Part shown: in pieces, positions 37,577 to 49,715 of the stretch
Position numbering within the stretch: position 1 is the stretch's first letter
How the letters are laid out: each line of letters begins with the position of its first letter
NCBI GenBank assembly: GCA_032358255.1
Contig: JAULBX010024961.1
Location: 1-64,000, forward strand
Source: Heterotrichella gracilis
Lineage: Eukaryota > Sar > Xanthophyceae > Tribonematales > Xanthonemataceae
DNA length: 64,000 bases
Reading direction: 5' to 3'
Notes under the pieces: model-generated
What the model was told of the DNA's origin: nothing
What the model saw: the letters and a program-made list of their open reading frames with translations, nothing else
Database searches by the model: none
Translations under genes and position numbers: made by a program

Positions 37577-40500
37577 CTACTTCCTATTCTTGCCCTTGTC
37601 CTTTGCGCTGCGCTTGCTGCTCTTTGAACTCTTGCGCTTCCTCCCCTTGCCTGCGCACATACCAAACAAAGGATCTATGAATGCATAAATTGCTGACAAC
37701 CTAACACCTTACTAACCCTAGGGTTGGTGCCGTGACAACCACAAGACCTCATACCCATGCACTCATCCACCACAGCTTCCACATTCCCACCCACACCACC
37801 GTATCCCCTCCCCCACCTGGCCCATACCCCTCACCCACCCCTCACCCACCTTTCCCAGAGCTGCCAGAAGCGTCGCTGCTATCGCTGTCATTCCCGCTGC
37901 TGCTGTTCTTGGCGGGCTTCTTGGCCACATCCGAGCCTCGCTTGCTGCCCCCTGCCAGCTCCTGCTGGCGCCGCCGCTTGGGCGAGGGGGAGAGGGTGCG
38001 CGGGCGGTGGGGACGCTCGGGGCTGCAGCTGCGGCGGTCGCGGCGCGCAGGCGACCTGAGGCATGGGTGGGGATAGGAGATTGCGGATTGCATTAGAATG
38101 GGGTCCACGGGCAATGAGGGTCACCCAGGCTTGCTGTAATCATCATTTTGGCATTTCCCAAAGGCTGTGCATATGGGCTTGATGCAATGCATGCGGCCCC
38201 CCTCTCCCAGGCTGAGTGATCTCGCGCGCATGCCCCAAGTGCCCCTGTGCGCCCCACAACCCCATACTGCCATGCACCAATGTTGCACATGCACATGTGG
38301 GGGGCATGATGATGCCACATGCGGCGGCGCCCGCGGCTTACCTGTTTCGCCCTCGGCTGCTGCTGCGGTTGCGCCGGGTCCGGACGGGGCTGGGGCTGCG
38401 CCTGCGCTGCTTGTCATGGCTGTGGGACCTGGAGGGAGGGGTGGCAAGGGGGGCGCGATCAGTGGGATGCAGGGTGCGTGAAGGGTGGCGAAGGCGGGGC
38501 GCACGCCACATGGCCGGCCCTGCCATAAGCATGGAAAGCCCTGAACCCTACCCCCTAACAGGGTAGCAGAGCAGCCATGACAGCCCTAATCCCCAAAAAC
38601 TGGAGACGGCGCTGCCACCAGCTGAACAGCGATGCACTTATGCAAGGTTGCATGCACAGGCGTGTGTGCCATGTAGTTGTGCAGGGCAGGCATGCGCGTG
38701 CCCCATGTGGGTGCAAGCACGCGGTACACAGGCATGCGCATGCGCTTTGCGGTGGACAGGTGGGTAATCATGTGGTATATGTGGTACCTTGAGCGCCGAC
38801 GTTCCCGGCTGCGGCTGCGGCTGCGGCGACGGGTGCGGTCCCCTTCCTTGCTCCGCTCCTTGACCCTGTCCTTCTCCTTTTCCCGCTCTTTTTCCCGATG
38901 CCGCTCTCGCTCCTTGTTCTTTTCCCTCCCCTTGTCCTTCTCCCGCTCCGCCTCCCTGTCCCTCCCCTTGTCCCTTCCCCGCTCCTTCTCCCTTTCCCTC
39001 ACTGTTTCCCTCCCCTTGTCCTTCTCCCTGTCTGTCTCCTTGTCCTTGCGGCCGCGATCCCTGTCCCTGTCCCTGTCTTTATCCCGCAGCTTGTCGGTTG
39101 CAGCCGCCCCGGCATCATCCCTGCAATGAAAGCGATGCCGCTCAACGTCGAGCCATGGTGTATCGGCACGCATATGGCATGCATGAGCACCCCTAAACAA
39201 GGAAGTAAAGTGGATATTCAACGATTGCAAAGCAGGAATCGCACGCATTAACTACAACAGAGTACTTATGTGAAGCGTCCGCCACAGTCCTTCAAAAATA
39301 TAGAGTACACCCAAGTGGAGTCGATGCAAGAAACAGGTATACCGGGATCCCCACCCTACAACAAGAATTCTGACTAGGATTGCACGCTGTTTCTACCTGG
39401 TGCCCTCCTCGTCGTGCCCCTTGTGTGCTACAGGGGGTGCTGGCTCCTCTGCTGGAGGCTCAACCGCAGAGGGTGCAGCCTCCTCAACCACATCATCCCC
39501 TGGACCACCCTCCACAGCACCCTCCACCGGCCCCGCCACCTCGCCACCCTCCGCACCACCCTCCACCGCCACACCCACCACCGCCGGCCCGCTGGGAGTC
39601 ACCTCCTCCCCCTCCACCCCACCACCACCTGCCGGTGGCTGTGAGGCTGATGCGGTTGTGTCACTGGCTGTGGTTGCGCTCCCATACTGGTCCAAGGATT
39701 TGAGCCTGTCCTTAAGCGCGGCCAGACTGACCACTCCCGTGCCTGCTGGCGGGTCGCCAGCTGGCAGGCTGTGATGCTCCGGCAATGACGCACCTGTGCG
39801 TATGTGCACGGTTGATCTAAAAACATCCATTCATTACTAATCGAAAACAGGAAGGAAAACCTGCACATTTAATGGGACTTGCACTCGGTATATCGCCAAG
39901 CGCATGATAAAAAAATGGACAGGACAATATGTGTGCAGTGTACGCCTGGTGCAGCGCGGCACGAGTGGTGCGACCTAAATGCAGCACAGTGCACATCCGC
40001 CCCCTCCAGCAATGTAAGCAAATTGCAAGAGAAAACGGGCTGGCAGGCCACGTCCTGCCCCACTACTTACCCTCCTCCCCACCCTGCACCACCCCGTCAC
40101 CATACCTGGGATCGCTTCCCCTGCGTTGCCCTCCACAGCCCCTTCCTCCCCCTCGCCACCACCAGTGCCCGCCCCCTCCTTCCCCTCCCCTTCCTCCTCA
40201 CTGTCCGATGCATACCCTAGCCCCAGGATATCCCCTGGCCCACCCCCCGAGCTGCTACTTCCATTGTCATCGCTGCCGCCAGCCGCAAGCAGACCTGCGG
40301 GGGGGCCGATGTGGTGCGAGGGTGTTGTGGTGTAGGGTGTGTGGAAGTGCAATTCCACCACCGGATGCACTTTCCACCTAGAAGTCCCCTAGCCCCATGA
40401 CTCGTCCTCCCCTCGTTGCATTAGTGATCCAACTGGGGTTCGCATGGCAGTGCAACTGCAACTGCAGGGTTGCACGCCATGCTGCCACACCCACCGCCTC

Positions 40501-43500
40501 CTGACAGCAGCACTGGGCCCTCTTGGAGGGGATGTTGGATGCATGATGCGAAAATATGGCCGCGTGGCACAAGGGCTTTCAAAGCGTGGTGCAAGGCTGT
40601 TTGCTGTTCATGCATGGATAGTTTTGGCTTGACCCACCTCCCCCAGTCAGCAGCACAGCGCCCCCCTTGGAGGGGGTCTTCTGCTGCCTCTGCTGTGTGG
40701 CCTCCCGGAACACCTCGCGCGCAATGTCATCTACATGCGGGGGACAGAAGTGTTTGTTTACCCTTGAAACACATGGAAAAGTGGTTGCTTGCCATGGGGA
40801 GCAAGACATTGCGTCAGATATTGAGTAGACTCCTTAGGCCCTTACCAAAGAGCGCATCTGTAACGTCCAGCAGGATCTGCGTGAGGTTGCGCTTGACCTC
40901 GTTGTTGACCCGCATTGCGCGGTTGGCGCCACCTCCCTCCCCGTCATCGTCGCTGCTGTCGTCACCCCCTGCGGCTGCGCCGCTGCCACCCCACCTGTAG
41001 CATCCAAGCAATGGCGCAGGGTCAGTGGTTGGTTTTTTGGGCGCGCCATAGGGTCCCTGCTGTAGGGTTTGGAGGATGGAAGATCCCTAAGGAGGGTTCA
41101 GGGATAAGGGTGTAGGGTTGGGAGGGAAGGTTTCCGCGCGTGAAGTCATGCTTGATCCATGGACAGGGTAGGCCATCGGCAGGCACACTTTCAAAGCTAA
41201 GAAAATATATATTGGAGCTATAACTGGGTGCATGTAGGGTGTTCTGCCCGTCCAGCAGCTGCAGCGTGCTTCCCACAAGGTGAACATGTGACCAGGGAAT
41301 CACATGTGGGAAGCACGCTGGATTGGTGATTACCTTCATGGCACACACCATTCTGTACCATCCATGTGGTACCAACCAGCAATGGCCAACCTTTAGGATG
41401 GCTACATGCATACATGCGTACAAGTGTAGTCCTCAGAAGGGGGAGTGGTGAAAAAGGATGCCGAGCTGTGCACTGCCTTCCCTCCCTTCCTACACACGCA
41501 TGTGCAGAGGCCCCGCGCCAGCACAGGCTTGTAAAGGCTGCGTGGTCGCCCGCATGCAGGGCATGCTTGCGGGGCCCCATGCAGCCTGAACAAGTGCATG
41601 CTGGCGCAGGGCCTTTGCAAAGCCAGTGACAGCCAGTTTTTCAGGGAGGGGTTAGGGTTTAGGGTTTAGGGTGGTGGTGGTGATGGCTTGTAAGTTTGGG
41701 GAGGTAGTGGTGGTGGTTGGTGGGTTTTGAGCGGTGGTGTAAGGGAGGGTGGGGTGCGCACCTTGATCCTTGCACACCCGCTGCCGTACCCGTCTGTCTA
41801 GCGGTGGCTTTACCCCCCTCCTCATCGCTGTCGTCCCCGCCTGTACCCCGGCGCGTGGCTGCCGAACCAACTTGCAAAGCTCAATCAGGGTGCGGGTTCA
41901 AGGGGTGGGGGTGCAAACAGGAATGAAAATGGACAGGAGGCTTACGAGGGCGGCAATGCCAAAACAATCCTCCCCGCACATGCAAAAGGTGGGCACACGG
42001 GCATGTGCATGGATCGCATGCGGTCAGCGCATCGAGGCGCCCGCCACCCGAAACATGCAGCACAGGACGGCGCGCGCTTGAGAGCCTAAACTTTAACCAC
42101 TGCCGCGCCCCACATGGTGCATGCACTCTAGGCGACCTCACGCCAGGGGTATACTAACTGTACTAACAGTTAGTATATTAGCATACCCCTGCTCACGCCA
42201 CGCGGCGCCCGCCTCGACATGTGGTGATCATGCATGTGGCGCGCACGCAACACATGGCAGACGTGGCCGAACCCGGGGGGGCGCACATGGCGGCACATGC
42301 AAATACGCACCTGGCCCCGCCTGCCCTGCTGCCGCCGCCGCGCGCTTGCTGAGCTCCAGGCGCAGCCACTCAGGCACTGTGGACTTGGGCTTGGCCACGC
42401 CGGAGTCGTCCCCGCCTGCGCACGGGCGCACACAGCGCGAGGCGCAGTTACAGGTGCAAACAGGTGCACACATTTGCACACTTTACATGTAGAGTGCAGG
42501 GGTAATTAATTCCTCAGTATCATTCCCTCTGGGGTTAGCACACACAAGAAATGTGTGGTGGATACTTACCAGGGTACCAGTGTTACTTCATCAAATTTAC
42601 AGGGTATCAGGGTTAATTGACCGAGATAACGACAAAAAATGCTATAAGTCCATGCACAGGCGCGGTGCCTTATAAACAAGATACAGCAAAGAGACAAGGG
42701 AGAGGCCCGTTGCTCACACCGCTGCTGCACCCACCTGCGTAGCCGTGGTCCCCGCCAGTGGGAAACATGCCCCCGCCTCCGCCCTGGCCGTAGGCGCCGC
42801 CTGGGCCCCCATGCATGGCCCCCTCAAACCCGTGGGCCATGGTGGGTGCTGGCAGGGTCTGCGGCTGGTGCAGCTGGTGGGGGTGGGGCTGCTGCTGCTG
42901 GTGCTGGCCGGGGTAGTAGGGCATGGGGACAGGCTGCGGGAAGGGCTGCATCATGCCCGGCTGGCCTTGGTATGCCTGTGGATCATGGGTGCAATGTAGG
43001 CTTTGGGGTTTCGTTTTCAGGATCTAGGTTGCAGGAAGAGGTGCATTGCAAAATGGGTGGCCTTGATACGTATGTAGGACAGGATCCTAGGGGTGCAAAA
43101 GAGTTCTGAAGGTTGAAATTTTACGGTGTAGGACTAAGCAGGCTACGGAAAGGGTTACATGCCTGCCAGGGCGAACCTGAACCCCAAACCCTCATCCCCT
43201 GAGTGAAAAATCTCGCCAGCCCTTCCATACCCCAACTCACCTGCTGCTGTGCATAGCTGTTGTTGTAGTAGGGCGCGCCTCCCCCGCCCTGCGCGTACTG
43301 TGCGGTCGCCACCTGGCCGTAGTACCCCCCATGGTTCATGTCGTACTGAGGCTGCTGCAGCTGCTGAGGCTGCTGCGAATGGGAGGGAAAGGTGGGTTGA
43401 CTAAGTGCATTCCAGAAAGGTGGGATAAGGCGGGTGGAAGGATTTTGATATGTGCGTGCAGCCGGTGCAGCCTATACCGGCTGCGCATTTTGAACCTGTG

Positions 43501-45055
43501 GGTATCTGCTTCCCGCCAAATAGCATTGCTAGGATGGTGCAATTCACATGGATCCAAAAGGCTGCGGCTTGTCCAGTAATCCAACTTGGCATTGCATGCA
43601 AACCTTACATCCCGCACCCTGCATTTCTAAACCTTCAATCCTACACCCTCACCAGGTAGTACTGCGCCCGCACCTGCACCAGTTGCTGCTGCATGTCTAT
43701 CTCAGCCCAAGACACCGATCGGACCCTGCAGGTTTACCCTAAGCCCAGACCCCAAACCCTGAACCCTCACCTGGTAGTACTGCGCCTGCACCTGGACCTG
43801 TTGCTGCTGCGTGTCCATCTCCGCCTGGTACACCGACTGGTAGTACTGCTGCCACAGCGCCTCCTGCTGCTCGGGGGTGAGCGCCGCATACTGGTCGGGC
43901 GTGAGGCTGTTCATGTCGATGCCGCTCACGTCAAGGGCCGCAGCAGGGGCGGGGGCGGGTGCAGGTGCGGGAGTGGTGGCGGCAGGAGCACCTGGCAAGA
44001 TGGATGGGGTTGCAACACATCGCCACACATGCATGATGATTAACAGCAACATGTTCACTTGTCATATGCGCACCATGACGTGTTGGACACTTGCGTTGCC
44101 ATCCATGCGTGCTTTGTCTTTGGCCACATTGTGATAGTGACATGTATTGGTTGTGTGCACTGCACGCCTCATCTCAAGCACAAGGGTGATGTTTGAAGAT
44201 GAGGTGCAGTGCAGCCTAGACAAGTTACTCCCTCGCATGTCAACGCCAAAATGCCACGAGCGGCATTATGGCCTGCCCTATCACCTCCATATGGGCTGAA
44301 GGAAGGGGTGGCAAGCAGATGGTGACACCACATAGCAACTGCAGCGGTGGAACGCTGTCTGCATGCTGGGCTGACCAACCCTTGATGATGCAACACGCAC
44401 ATGTCTCAGGTTCTGATGCTGGTGGCGGTGGTGGTGGTGGTGGCGGCGGCGCATCACCCCCCGCCTGCTCCTGGGGTGCAGGCACCGGCTGCTGCTGAGC
44501 TGGCAGGAAATGCCCTGGGGGCCCCATGGCGGGGATGTAGGGTATTTCACTGGATGAGGGTGCTGGGTGCTGCGGTTGGTCAGCGGCACTGGTGAAGCCC
44601 CCAGCGTTTTGCTGCTGTGCTTGCAGTGGTGGTGGCGGCGGTGGTGGTGGTGCCATGTCAGGCTCATCTGCCGCAGTCGCTTGCTGTTGAGGTACACTGC
44701 TTGACAGGTCAGGGGGAGGGAGGTGGCTGAACCCCTGGGACTGGTTGGGTTGCGGCTGGAAGTTTGCAAATTGCTGGTACTGATCAGGCTGCTGCTGGAA
44801 CCCGGCAAACTGCTGGGACTGGGGGTCTGGTTGGAAGCCCTGGGGAGGGTACTGTGGCTTGTTGGGGCTGTGCAGCGGCTGTGGGTGGAACTGCTGCTGT
44901 GGGTACTGCGGGTGGGGATGGAACCCAGGCTGCTGCTGGTGGGGTGGGAAGCCCTGGTGGCTGTTGAAGCCGCCTGGCTGGAAGTTGTTGGGCTGCTGGG
45001 GGCCACCGTTGGGGTAGCCACCCTGGTTGAAGGGTTGCTGGTTGTGATGCTGCAT
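37577..45055 (-). CDS. Gln/Pro-rich protein with RS/RERD-type tail, putative pre-mRNA splicing-associated factor
   Basis: Fourteen exons: 45055-44401, 43991-43771, 43372-43241, 42975-42735, 42415-42311, 41840-41814, 40968-40846, 40730-40638, 40294-40106, 39793-39397, 39120-38788, 38428-38342, 38055-37850, 37650-37577; phases join, about 960 residues. The first exon is Gln/Pro/His-rich with two long proline runs. Next come SLTPDQYAALTPEQQEALWQ and a Tyr-rich low-complexity stretch, then a short ordered motif VPEWLRLELSKRAA and acidic GGDDS blocks. A helix NNEVKRNLTQILLDVTDALF continues into DDIAREVFREA, followed by GDILGLGYASDSEEE. The C-terminal third is a mixed Arg/Glu/Asp/Lys charged domain (about residues 727-837), then Arg-Ser dipeptides and a Lys/Ser tail. 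Such layout is typical of nuclear speckle and spliceosome-associated proteins; no RNA-binding domain is seen, so the role is inferred from composition. The start is the first in-frame ATG. The gene is divergent from spastin. Confidence 0.75.
38850..39095 (-). repeat. Coding low-complexity tract for alternating Arg/Glu/Asp/Lys
   Basis: Near-tandem codons for Arg-Asp, Arg-Glu and Lys-Asp-Lys-Gly units within one exon of the preceding gene. It arises from short in-frame repeats such as GACAGGGACAGG and matches the charged domains of splicing proteins. Confidence 0.8.
41652..41671 (+). repeat. Interstitial telomere-type repeat TTTAGGG
   Basis: Nearly three TTTAGGG units in an intron of the RS-type gene, followed by GGTGG-rich simple sequence. 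Confidence 0.8.
41814..41840 (-). other. 27-base microexon of the RS-type protein
   Basis: Acceptor TACAG, then 27 bases in a 1-1 phase class encoding the acidic block GDDSDEEG, then donor G|GTAAAG. Its first 11 bases are identical to the start of the preceding exon (42415). Skipping it would keep the frame. Confidence 0.6.
42144..42191. repeat. Intronic inverted repeat, 17-base arm with an 8-base bulge
   Basis: Left arm CAGGGGTATACTAACTG (42144-42160), loop TACTAA, right arm complementary at both ends with an 8-base insertion. It would form a stable cruciform or RNA hairpin within the intron upstream of the microexon. No target-site duplication was identified. Confidence 0.8.
43646..43703 (-). 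repeat. Ghost of the 3' edge of RS-type gene exon 2
   Basis: 58 bases matching 43764-43821 with about 6 differences, offset 118. It includes a potential donor and Gln-rich codons; CCCTAA/AAACCCT motifs sit between copy and source. Confidence 0.88.
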
Positions 45056-45823
45056 CTGAATGATGCACCCAGCCCGTTGGGGCACTGCTAGGACTCAAGG
45101 CTTTTAAGATGCGAGGAGATGCTTCATGGCTCGAGGGACGGTGGTGCCAGCTTACAATGCCGGGAAGGCACAAACAATGTGGCCGTGGCCCTCCAATGGC
45201 GGAACAGTGCCAGACAGAGTATCGAAAGGGCGGAACGAGGGTGTCTCCTGGTTTATGCAGATCAACAACAGAAAGCCTTGATCGTGGCTCAAAAAGGCTT
45301 ACGGTAACACGGAACCGAGGTGTTCGCCCATGCATGAGAGGTAGAATGGCATCACTGTCTGAACGCCACCATCGTGAACAACACACAGTCGCCAAAAGAC
45401 AGTGTTATTTCTAAATTTTCCAAAGAACAGACCTGGGCGTGCTTCAAAAGTGACGGCAGTTGACAGAAAGTTCCATGACAAGTAGTTCTTTGGAAACAGG
45501 CATGTGAGGGGGGCCAGTCAGACTGTACGGTAGTTGACATGGACTGCAAAAGGTCGACGATGTCTCCAATACCTGCTATACCTGGCTACCATGCAGTTTA
45601 GGACTGTGTCGGTTAACCGCACCAGGAACAAGCCTTTGACAAAGGCTTTGACCACACTTTGGTGTTCGGTATGAATGGTTCTCACTGTGACAGTGTCCTG
45701 ACGAGAATACCTCACCCCGTTGCACACACAAAACCTACACTGACCAAGCCCACCGGTACACTCCTGGCCCGTCGACCTGCTGGAAAGTATGCTGTGAGGC
45801 GCACCTACAACCTATTCGTCAGC
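45056..45823. other. Divergent promoter region, RS-type gene and spastin
   Basis: 768 bases separate the two start codons. No exon-like segment was seen. Both promoters should lie here. Confidence 0.5.
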
Positions 45824-48800
45824 ATGCAGTGGCTATGGAAAGGCAAGAGTGAGAATGGGGAGACGGGTAGCAGCAAGGCAGGCACTGGGGACAAGCAAGG
45901 CCCCACCACAGACCCGCTAAAAGCGCTCGAAAAGCTCAAAGGGTATCATGACTTGGCTAAGGTAGGGTCGTCCAAAAGCCTGTTGAAACGGTATTGTGGC
46001 ATGTATGTGTATGCATGCATATGGGACCCCTCCTAGGAGTTTGGCCAGCTGGGTGTCCCACAGTCTTTCCCCAGCCTGGCAAGGTTATTCTTGCAACCTT
46101 GCTTTACTAGTGGTATGCAAAAACCAACGGCCCATGCGCTTTTGACGTATGCCCATACAATTTTGGTGGGTACCCTACACCCTATGCCACCAAGTACCCT
46201 GTAGCACCCTGCCGTCCCTCGACGCCATCCTCACACATCACCCATGTAGGACACACCCGAGCAATACCCACCACCTGAGTACCTGCGCCCTAAAACCCTC
46301 CCAACCCCCCAAAACCCTCCCTCCCCGACACACAGGACGCACTGGAACAGGCCTACGCCAAGGACCTAGAAGGCCAAGCATCGGAGGCCAAGCGCCTGTA
46401 CCGGCTAGGCCTGGACGCAATCTACGAGGGCCTTGCCCTCAACCCACCCCTCACTGGCCTGGAGGCAAAGCACAGCAACGTGACCAAGTGGAAAACAGAG
46501 ATGAACCAGTGGCAGGCGCACGTCCTGGACCGCACCCGCGCCCTGGACAACCCCACAGCAAGCACCTCGGGTGGCGCGGCAGCGCTGCCCAGGCGGCCGT
46601 CTGGCATCGGCGCCAGGGGTGTGGCGCCGGGGCTGAGCGGGCGCCACAGCGCGCCACCTGCCATCGGCACCACGCAGGCCCGGCCCGGGGCGCGACCCGC
46701 GCAGCAAACCACAGGTGGGGGCATTGGGGAACATGATGTAGGGCTGAGGGTTGATGGCATTGGTGCAGGGGTGCATGCGCCCCCACAGCGAGCACCTTGG
46801 GAGGGGCGCCAGCCCTGCCTTACCCAGGTGGCCATCTGACTTTGGTGCTAGGGGTGCGCCAGGGTTGAATGGACGCCACAGTGCGGCACTTGCAATCAAC
46901 GCCACACAGGCGCAGTGAGGAAGATGTGGAGCATGAATGACACAGCTCTATGGTTGAGGGTTGAGGGCTAACTGTGTCATTCCGCATTGCAACCGCGCTG
47001 GCATTGACTTTCTGTGACAGTGGCATAGATATTGTGGTCATACGCCAGGAAATGGAATGGAATGGCGCTGCAATACCATGGCATGGCGATGCTGTGAACA
47101 GCGCTACAGTCAATGTTATTGTTGTTAAAAAAAACTGTTCAAGAGGTATATGTATATATTATTATCGTCACATTTGCAGTACATCACTTCACCCCTGTAT
47201 ACGAAAGAGGGTTTGTGCACCTTGCAGGCGGCAGCACCAAGAGCGGCGGCGCGGTGGGTTCAAAAGACGACAAGCGACTGCGGGAGATGGTGCTTTCCGA
47301 GGTGGTTGACCAGCGACCCACCGTGGCCTGGGGTGATATAGCGGGCCTGGACAAGGCAAAGCAGGTGGGGGGCAAAGCCTGAGGTTGTCAGCGACCTCAG
47401 GGGTGCCATTTATTGGGAGACAAGGCTCTGTAAGTGACGATATGCCTGGATGGGTGGATTCAGACTAGACAAAGGCCATGACTGTGCAAAGCAGCACAGC
47501 GTGGAGGATGCTGCTAAGTAAACACCTCAGCGCCACCACCATCTTCCCTTCACACCCCATGGCCTACCACCACTCTCGCCCCCCTTCGCCTGGAATCCCA
47601 ACACCGCCACCATCATGCCAATGCCCGTGAAATTACGTTGGAGGTATCGCTCCCTCCCTGATGCACTACATCCCCGCCCCAAGCACCCCTCATTTCAAGC
47701 AGGCTCATTCCCCGGCACAAACACGCATCCCACATCCCTCCAGGCCCTCCAAGAGATGGTCATCCTGCCCACCGTAAGGGCCGACCTATTCCAGGGCCTG
47801 AGGGCGCCGCCAAGGGGGCTGCTGCTATATGGGCCTCCAGGGAACGGCAAGACGCTGCTGGCAAAGGTGTGCTTTCAGAAAAGATCTGTGATAAACTTTA
47901 GGCTTTAGGTTTCAAGGTATAGGTTGAAGGCCCATCTTGTTTTTCTCCTGCCATTGACTGCCGCAAATTCCTGCTGCAACGGCAGCCACACCCTAGGGCA
48001 CGTTCTAGGGCCGAAGGCGCGCACCCATGCAGGCACGCCCCACCATCTTCAACATCTCTGTCTCCTCCCTGACTCAAGTCTTCCCTGACTTAAGACCCTG
48101 ATTGTAAAACCTTAATCCATCACCCCATAATTGACTTAAACCCTGGTCTGCGCAGGCCCTGGCTCACGAGGCGCGTGCCACCTTCTTCAACATCTCTGCT
48201 TCCTCGCTGACCTCCAAGTGGGTGGGGGAGGGTGAGAAGCTGATGCGCATGCTGTTCAAGGTGGCGGCGGAGGAGCAGCCGAGCGTCATCTTTATAGGTG
48301 AGAATAAAGGCGGGGGCGGGAGGGGTGGTGGTATTTTTTGGGTGTAGTGCAAAGCAAATAGAGTGCATGACCTGTCTGTCAGCACTGCACTCTAGTTTTA
48401 CCGATTTCCCACTCTGGTGAGGCACACCTCCAATTCGTTTTACAAAGAGTGATTATCGTTTTGAGCACCTGCTGTTGTATTTGGCAGCCGTCGCTTGGCT
48501 CCGCCCCCCTTTCTCCTACTCAACCCCACCCCCGCCCCCTTCTCCCCAGATGAGATTGACAGCATCCTGTCTGAGCGGTCCACCAATGAGCACGAGGCAA
48601 GCAGGAGGCTCAAGACAGAGTTCCTGGTGAGGCACACCATATTGGGGTTTAGGGGTCAGGGTTGCAGGGTGCAGGATGAATTTTGAGGTACAGATTATAC
48701 CGTAACAAAGTTTTTCTGGTTTGTTGTTTGGGGAGACAGGCACGTATATGTAGAACCCCCCAAAAGTGCAAAAGGAGTCACGAATTCACTTTGAGGGGCC

Positions 48801-49715
48801 TGACCATCATGGTGCTGGGCGCAACTAACAATTGAAGCATCATCCTCCAGGTCCAATTTGATGGCTTGACCAGTGGCTCGGAGCGCATCATCGTGCTGGG
48901 GGCAACCAACCGGCCCTGGGAACTGGACGATGCTGTGCGTCGCAGGATGGTGAAGCGGGTCTACATACCCATGCCGGATGGGGGGGGCAGGCGGGCCATC
49001 CTTGATCACATGCTAGAAGGGGCGGCAACTAGATTGGGCGAGGGGGCCCTGCGGCAGGTGGTGGCGGCGACCGAAGGGTGCGTGTGGTAGGGCAGTGGGT
49101 AGGTGGCTTGCCATAGGGTGGGTTTTGTAAGGATTACTGTAGAGTGGAGGGTGAAGAGCATGTGCATGCCCTTGAACGTGAGGGGCATTCTGGAGCACAT
49201 GCTACAGGGGCAGGTCAGCTGGATGGTGGGTGAGGGTGGGAGGGTGGGTGCTGCAGGTGGTGGCGGAGGGGTACGTTGGCCTGGGGCAGGGCCTTGTAGA
49301 ATTGCAGTCCAACTAATAAAGTCTGATTTAGGATCTACTTCTTTTCTCTTCCCCTGTATGTAGCGCCAGGGGCCACATCCACACTGTGTAAAGAGGCCGC
49401 CATGGTGCCCCTGTGGCTTGGCACCCTCATCGCCCCTGCTCCTGGCCCTCTTGGATAAACCCTTACCAGGGTACTCTCTGCCCCCACTCCCACAGGTACA
49501 GCGCCAGCGACCTCACCGCCCTGTGCAAGGAGGCCGCCATGCTGCCCCTGCGCGAGCTTGGACCAGCCATCTCATCGGTGTCGGCTGACCGGGTGCGCCC
49601 CATGCAGCTGTCGGACTTTGACGCGGCGCTGAAGGTGATCCGGCCAAGCATGAACCCAAAGATGGCGGCGCGGTACGACGAGTTCACGCGCGAGTACGGC
49701 ACCACCGGGGTTTGA
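45824..49715 (+). CDS. SPAST: Spastin-type microtubule-severing AAA ATPase
   Basis: Hexameric ATPase that pulls tubulin tails through its pore and cuts microtubules. Exons: 45824-45961, 46336-46714, 47228-47364, 47744-47866, 48156-48297, 48550-48626, 48851-49077, 49496-49715; phases join, 480 residues. An MIT-like three-helix domain spans about 30-110 (ending near LDRTRALD), followed by a basic Pro/Arg/Gly linker. The AAA module has Walker A GPPGNGKT (248-255), pore-loop region [13 protein letters not shown], Walker B SVIFIDEID, sensor [13 protein letters not shown] with arginine fingers in [10 protein letters not shown], and the C-terminal helix [14 protein letters not shown]. The final residues EYGTTGV match the spastin ending (GDTTV), which separates it from katanin and VPS4. 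It lacks the N-terminal hydrophobic hairpin of the long human form. Exon 1 (46 codons) is supported by phase and by continuing into the MIT helix. Confidence 0.93.
46781..46911 (+). repeat. Ghost of the 3' half of spastin exon 2 linker
   Basis: 131 bases, downstream of the exon, resembling 46551-46680; strongest blocks are CCCCACAGC, GGCGCCAG and GACGCCACAG. It is the longest copy in the window and clearly diverged. Confidence 0.85.
48030..48078 (+). repeat. Ghost of spastin exon 5
   Basis: Resembles 48169-48219 (codons for [12 protein letters not shown]) with several substitutions, offset about 140, upstream of the real exon. Confidence 0.82.
48804..48830 (+). repeat. Short ghost of spastin exon 7
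   Basis: Matches 48885-48911 (codons for the GATN sensor) with a few differences, offset 81, upstream of the acceptor. Confidence 0.7.
49180..49290 (+). repeat. Ghost of the 3' part of spastin exon 7
   Basis: Resembles 48990-49081 (codons around [10 protein letters not shown] and RQVVAATEG), offset about 190, downstream of the donor. Confidence 0.8.
49361..49413 (+). repeat. Ghost of the 5' edge of spastin exon 8
   Basis: Resembles 49499-49551 (codons for [14 protein letters not shown]), offset 138. The copy keeps GAGGCCGCCATG but is broken by a shortened middle. Confidence 0.85.

Noticed and set aside
38677-39129. Long plus-strand frame rich in Leu/Arg/Ser/Pro
   Set aside because: It is the antisense shadow of the Arg/Glu/Asp repeat exon of the RS-type gene; composition is fully explained by the repeat.
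44281-45021. 246-residue minus frame, Ser/Thr/His-rich
   Set aside because: Overlaps the first exon of the RS-type gene in another frame; no ATG-supported start and no phase-consistent splicing.
46149-46736. 195-residue plus frame
   Set aside because: Out-of-frame shadow of spastin exon 2, whose true frame carries the MIT helix.
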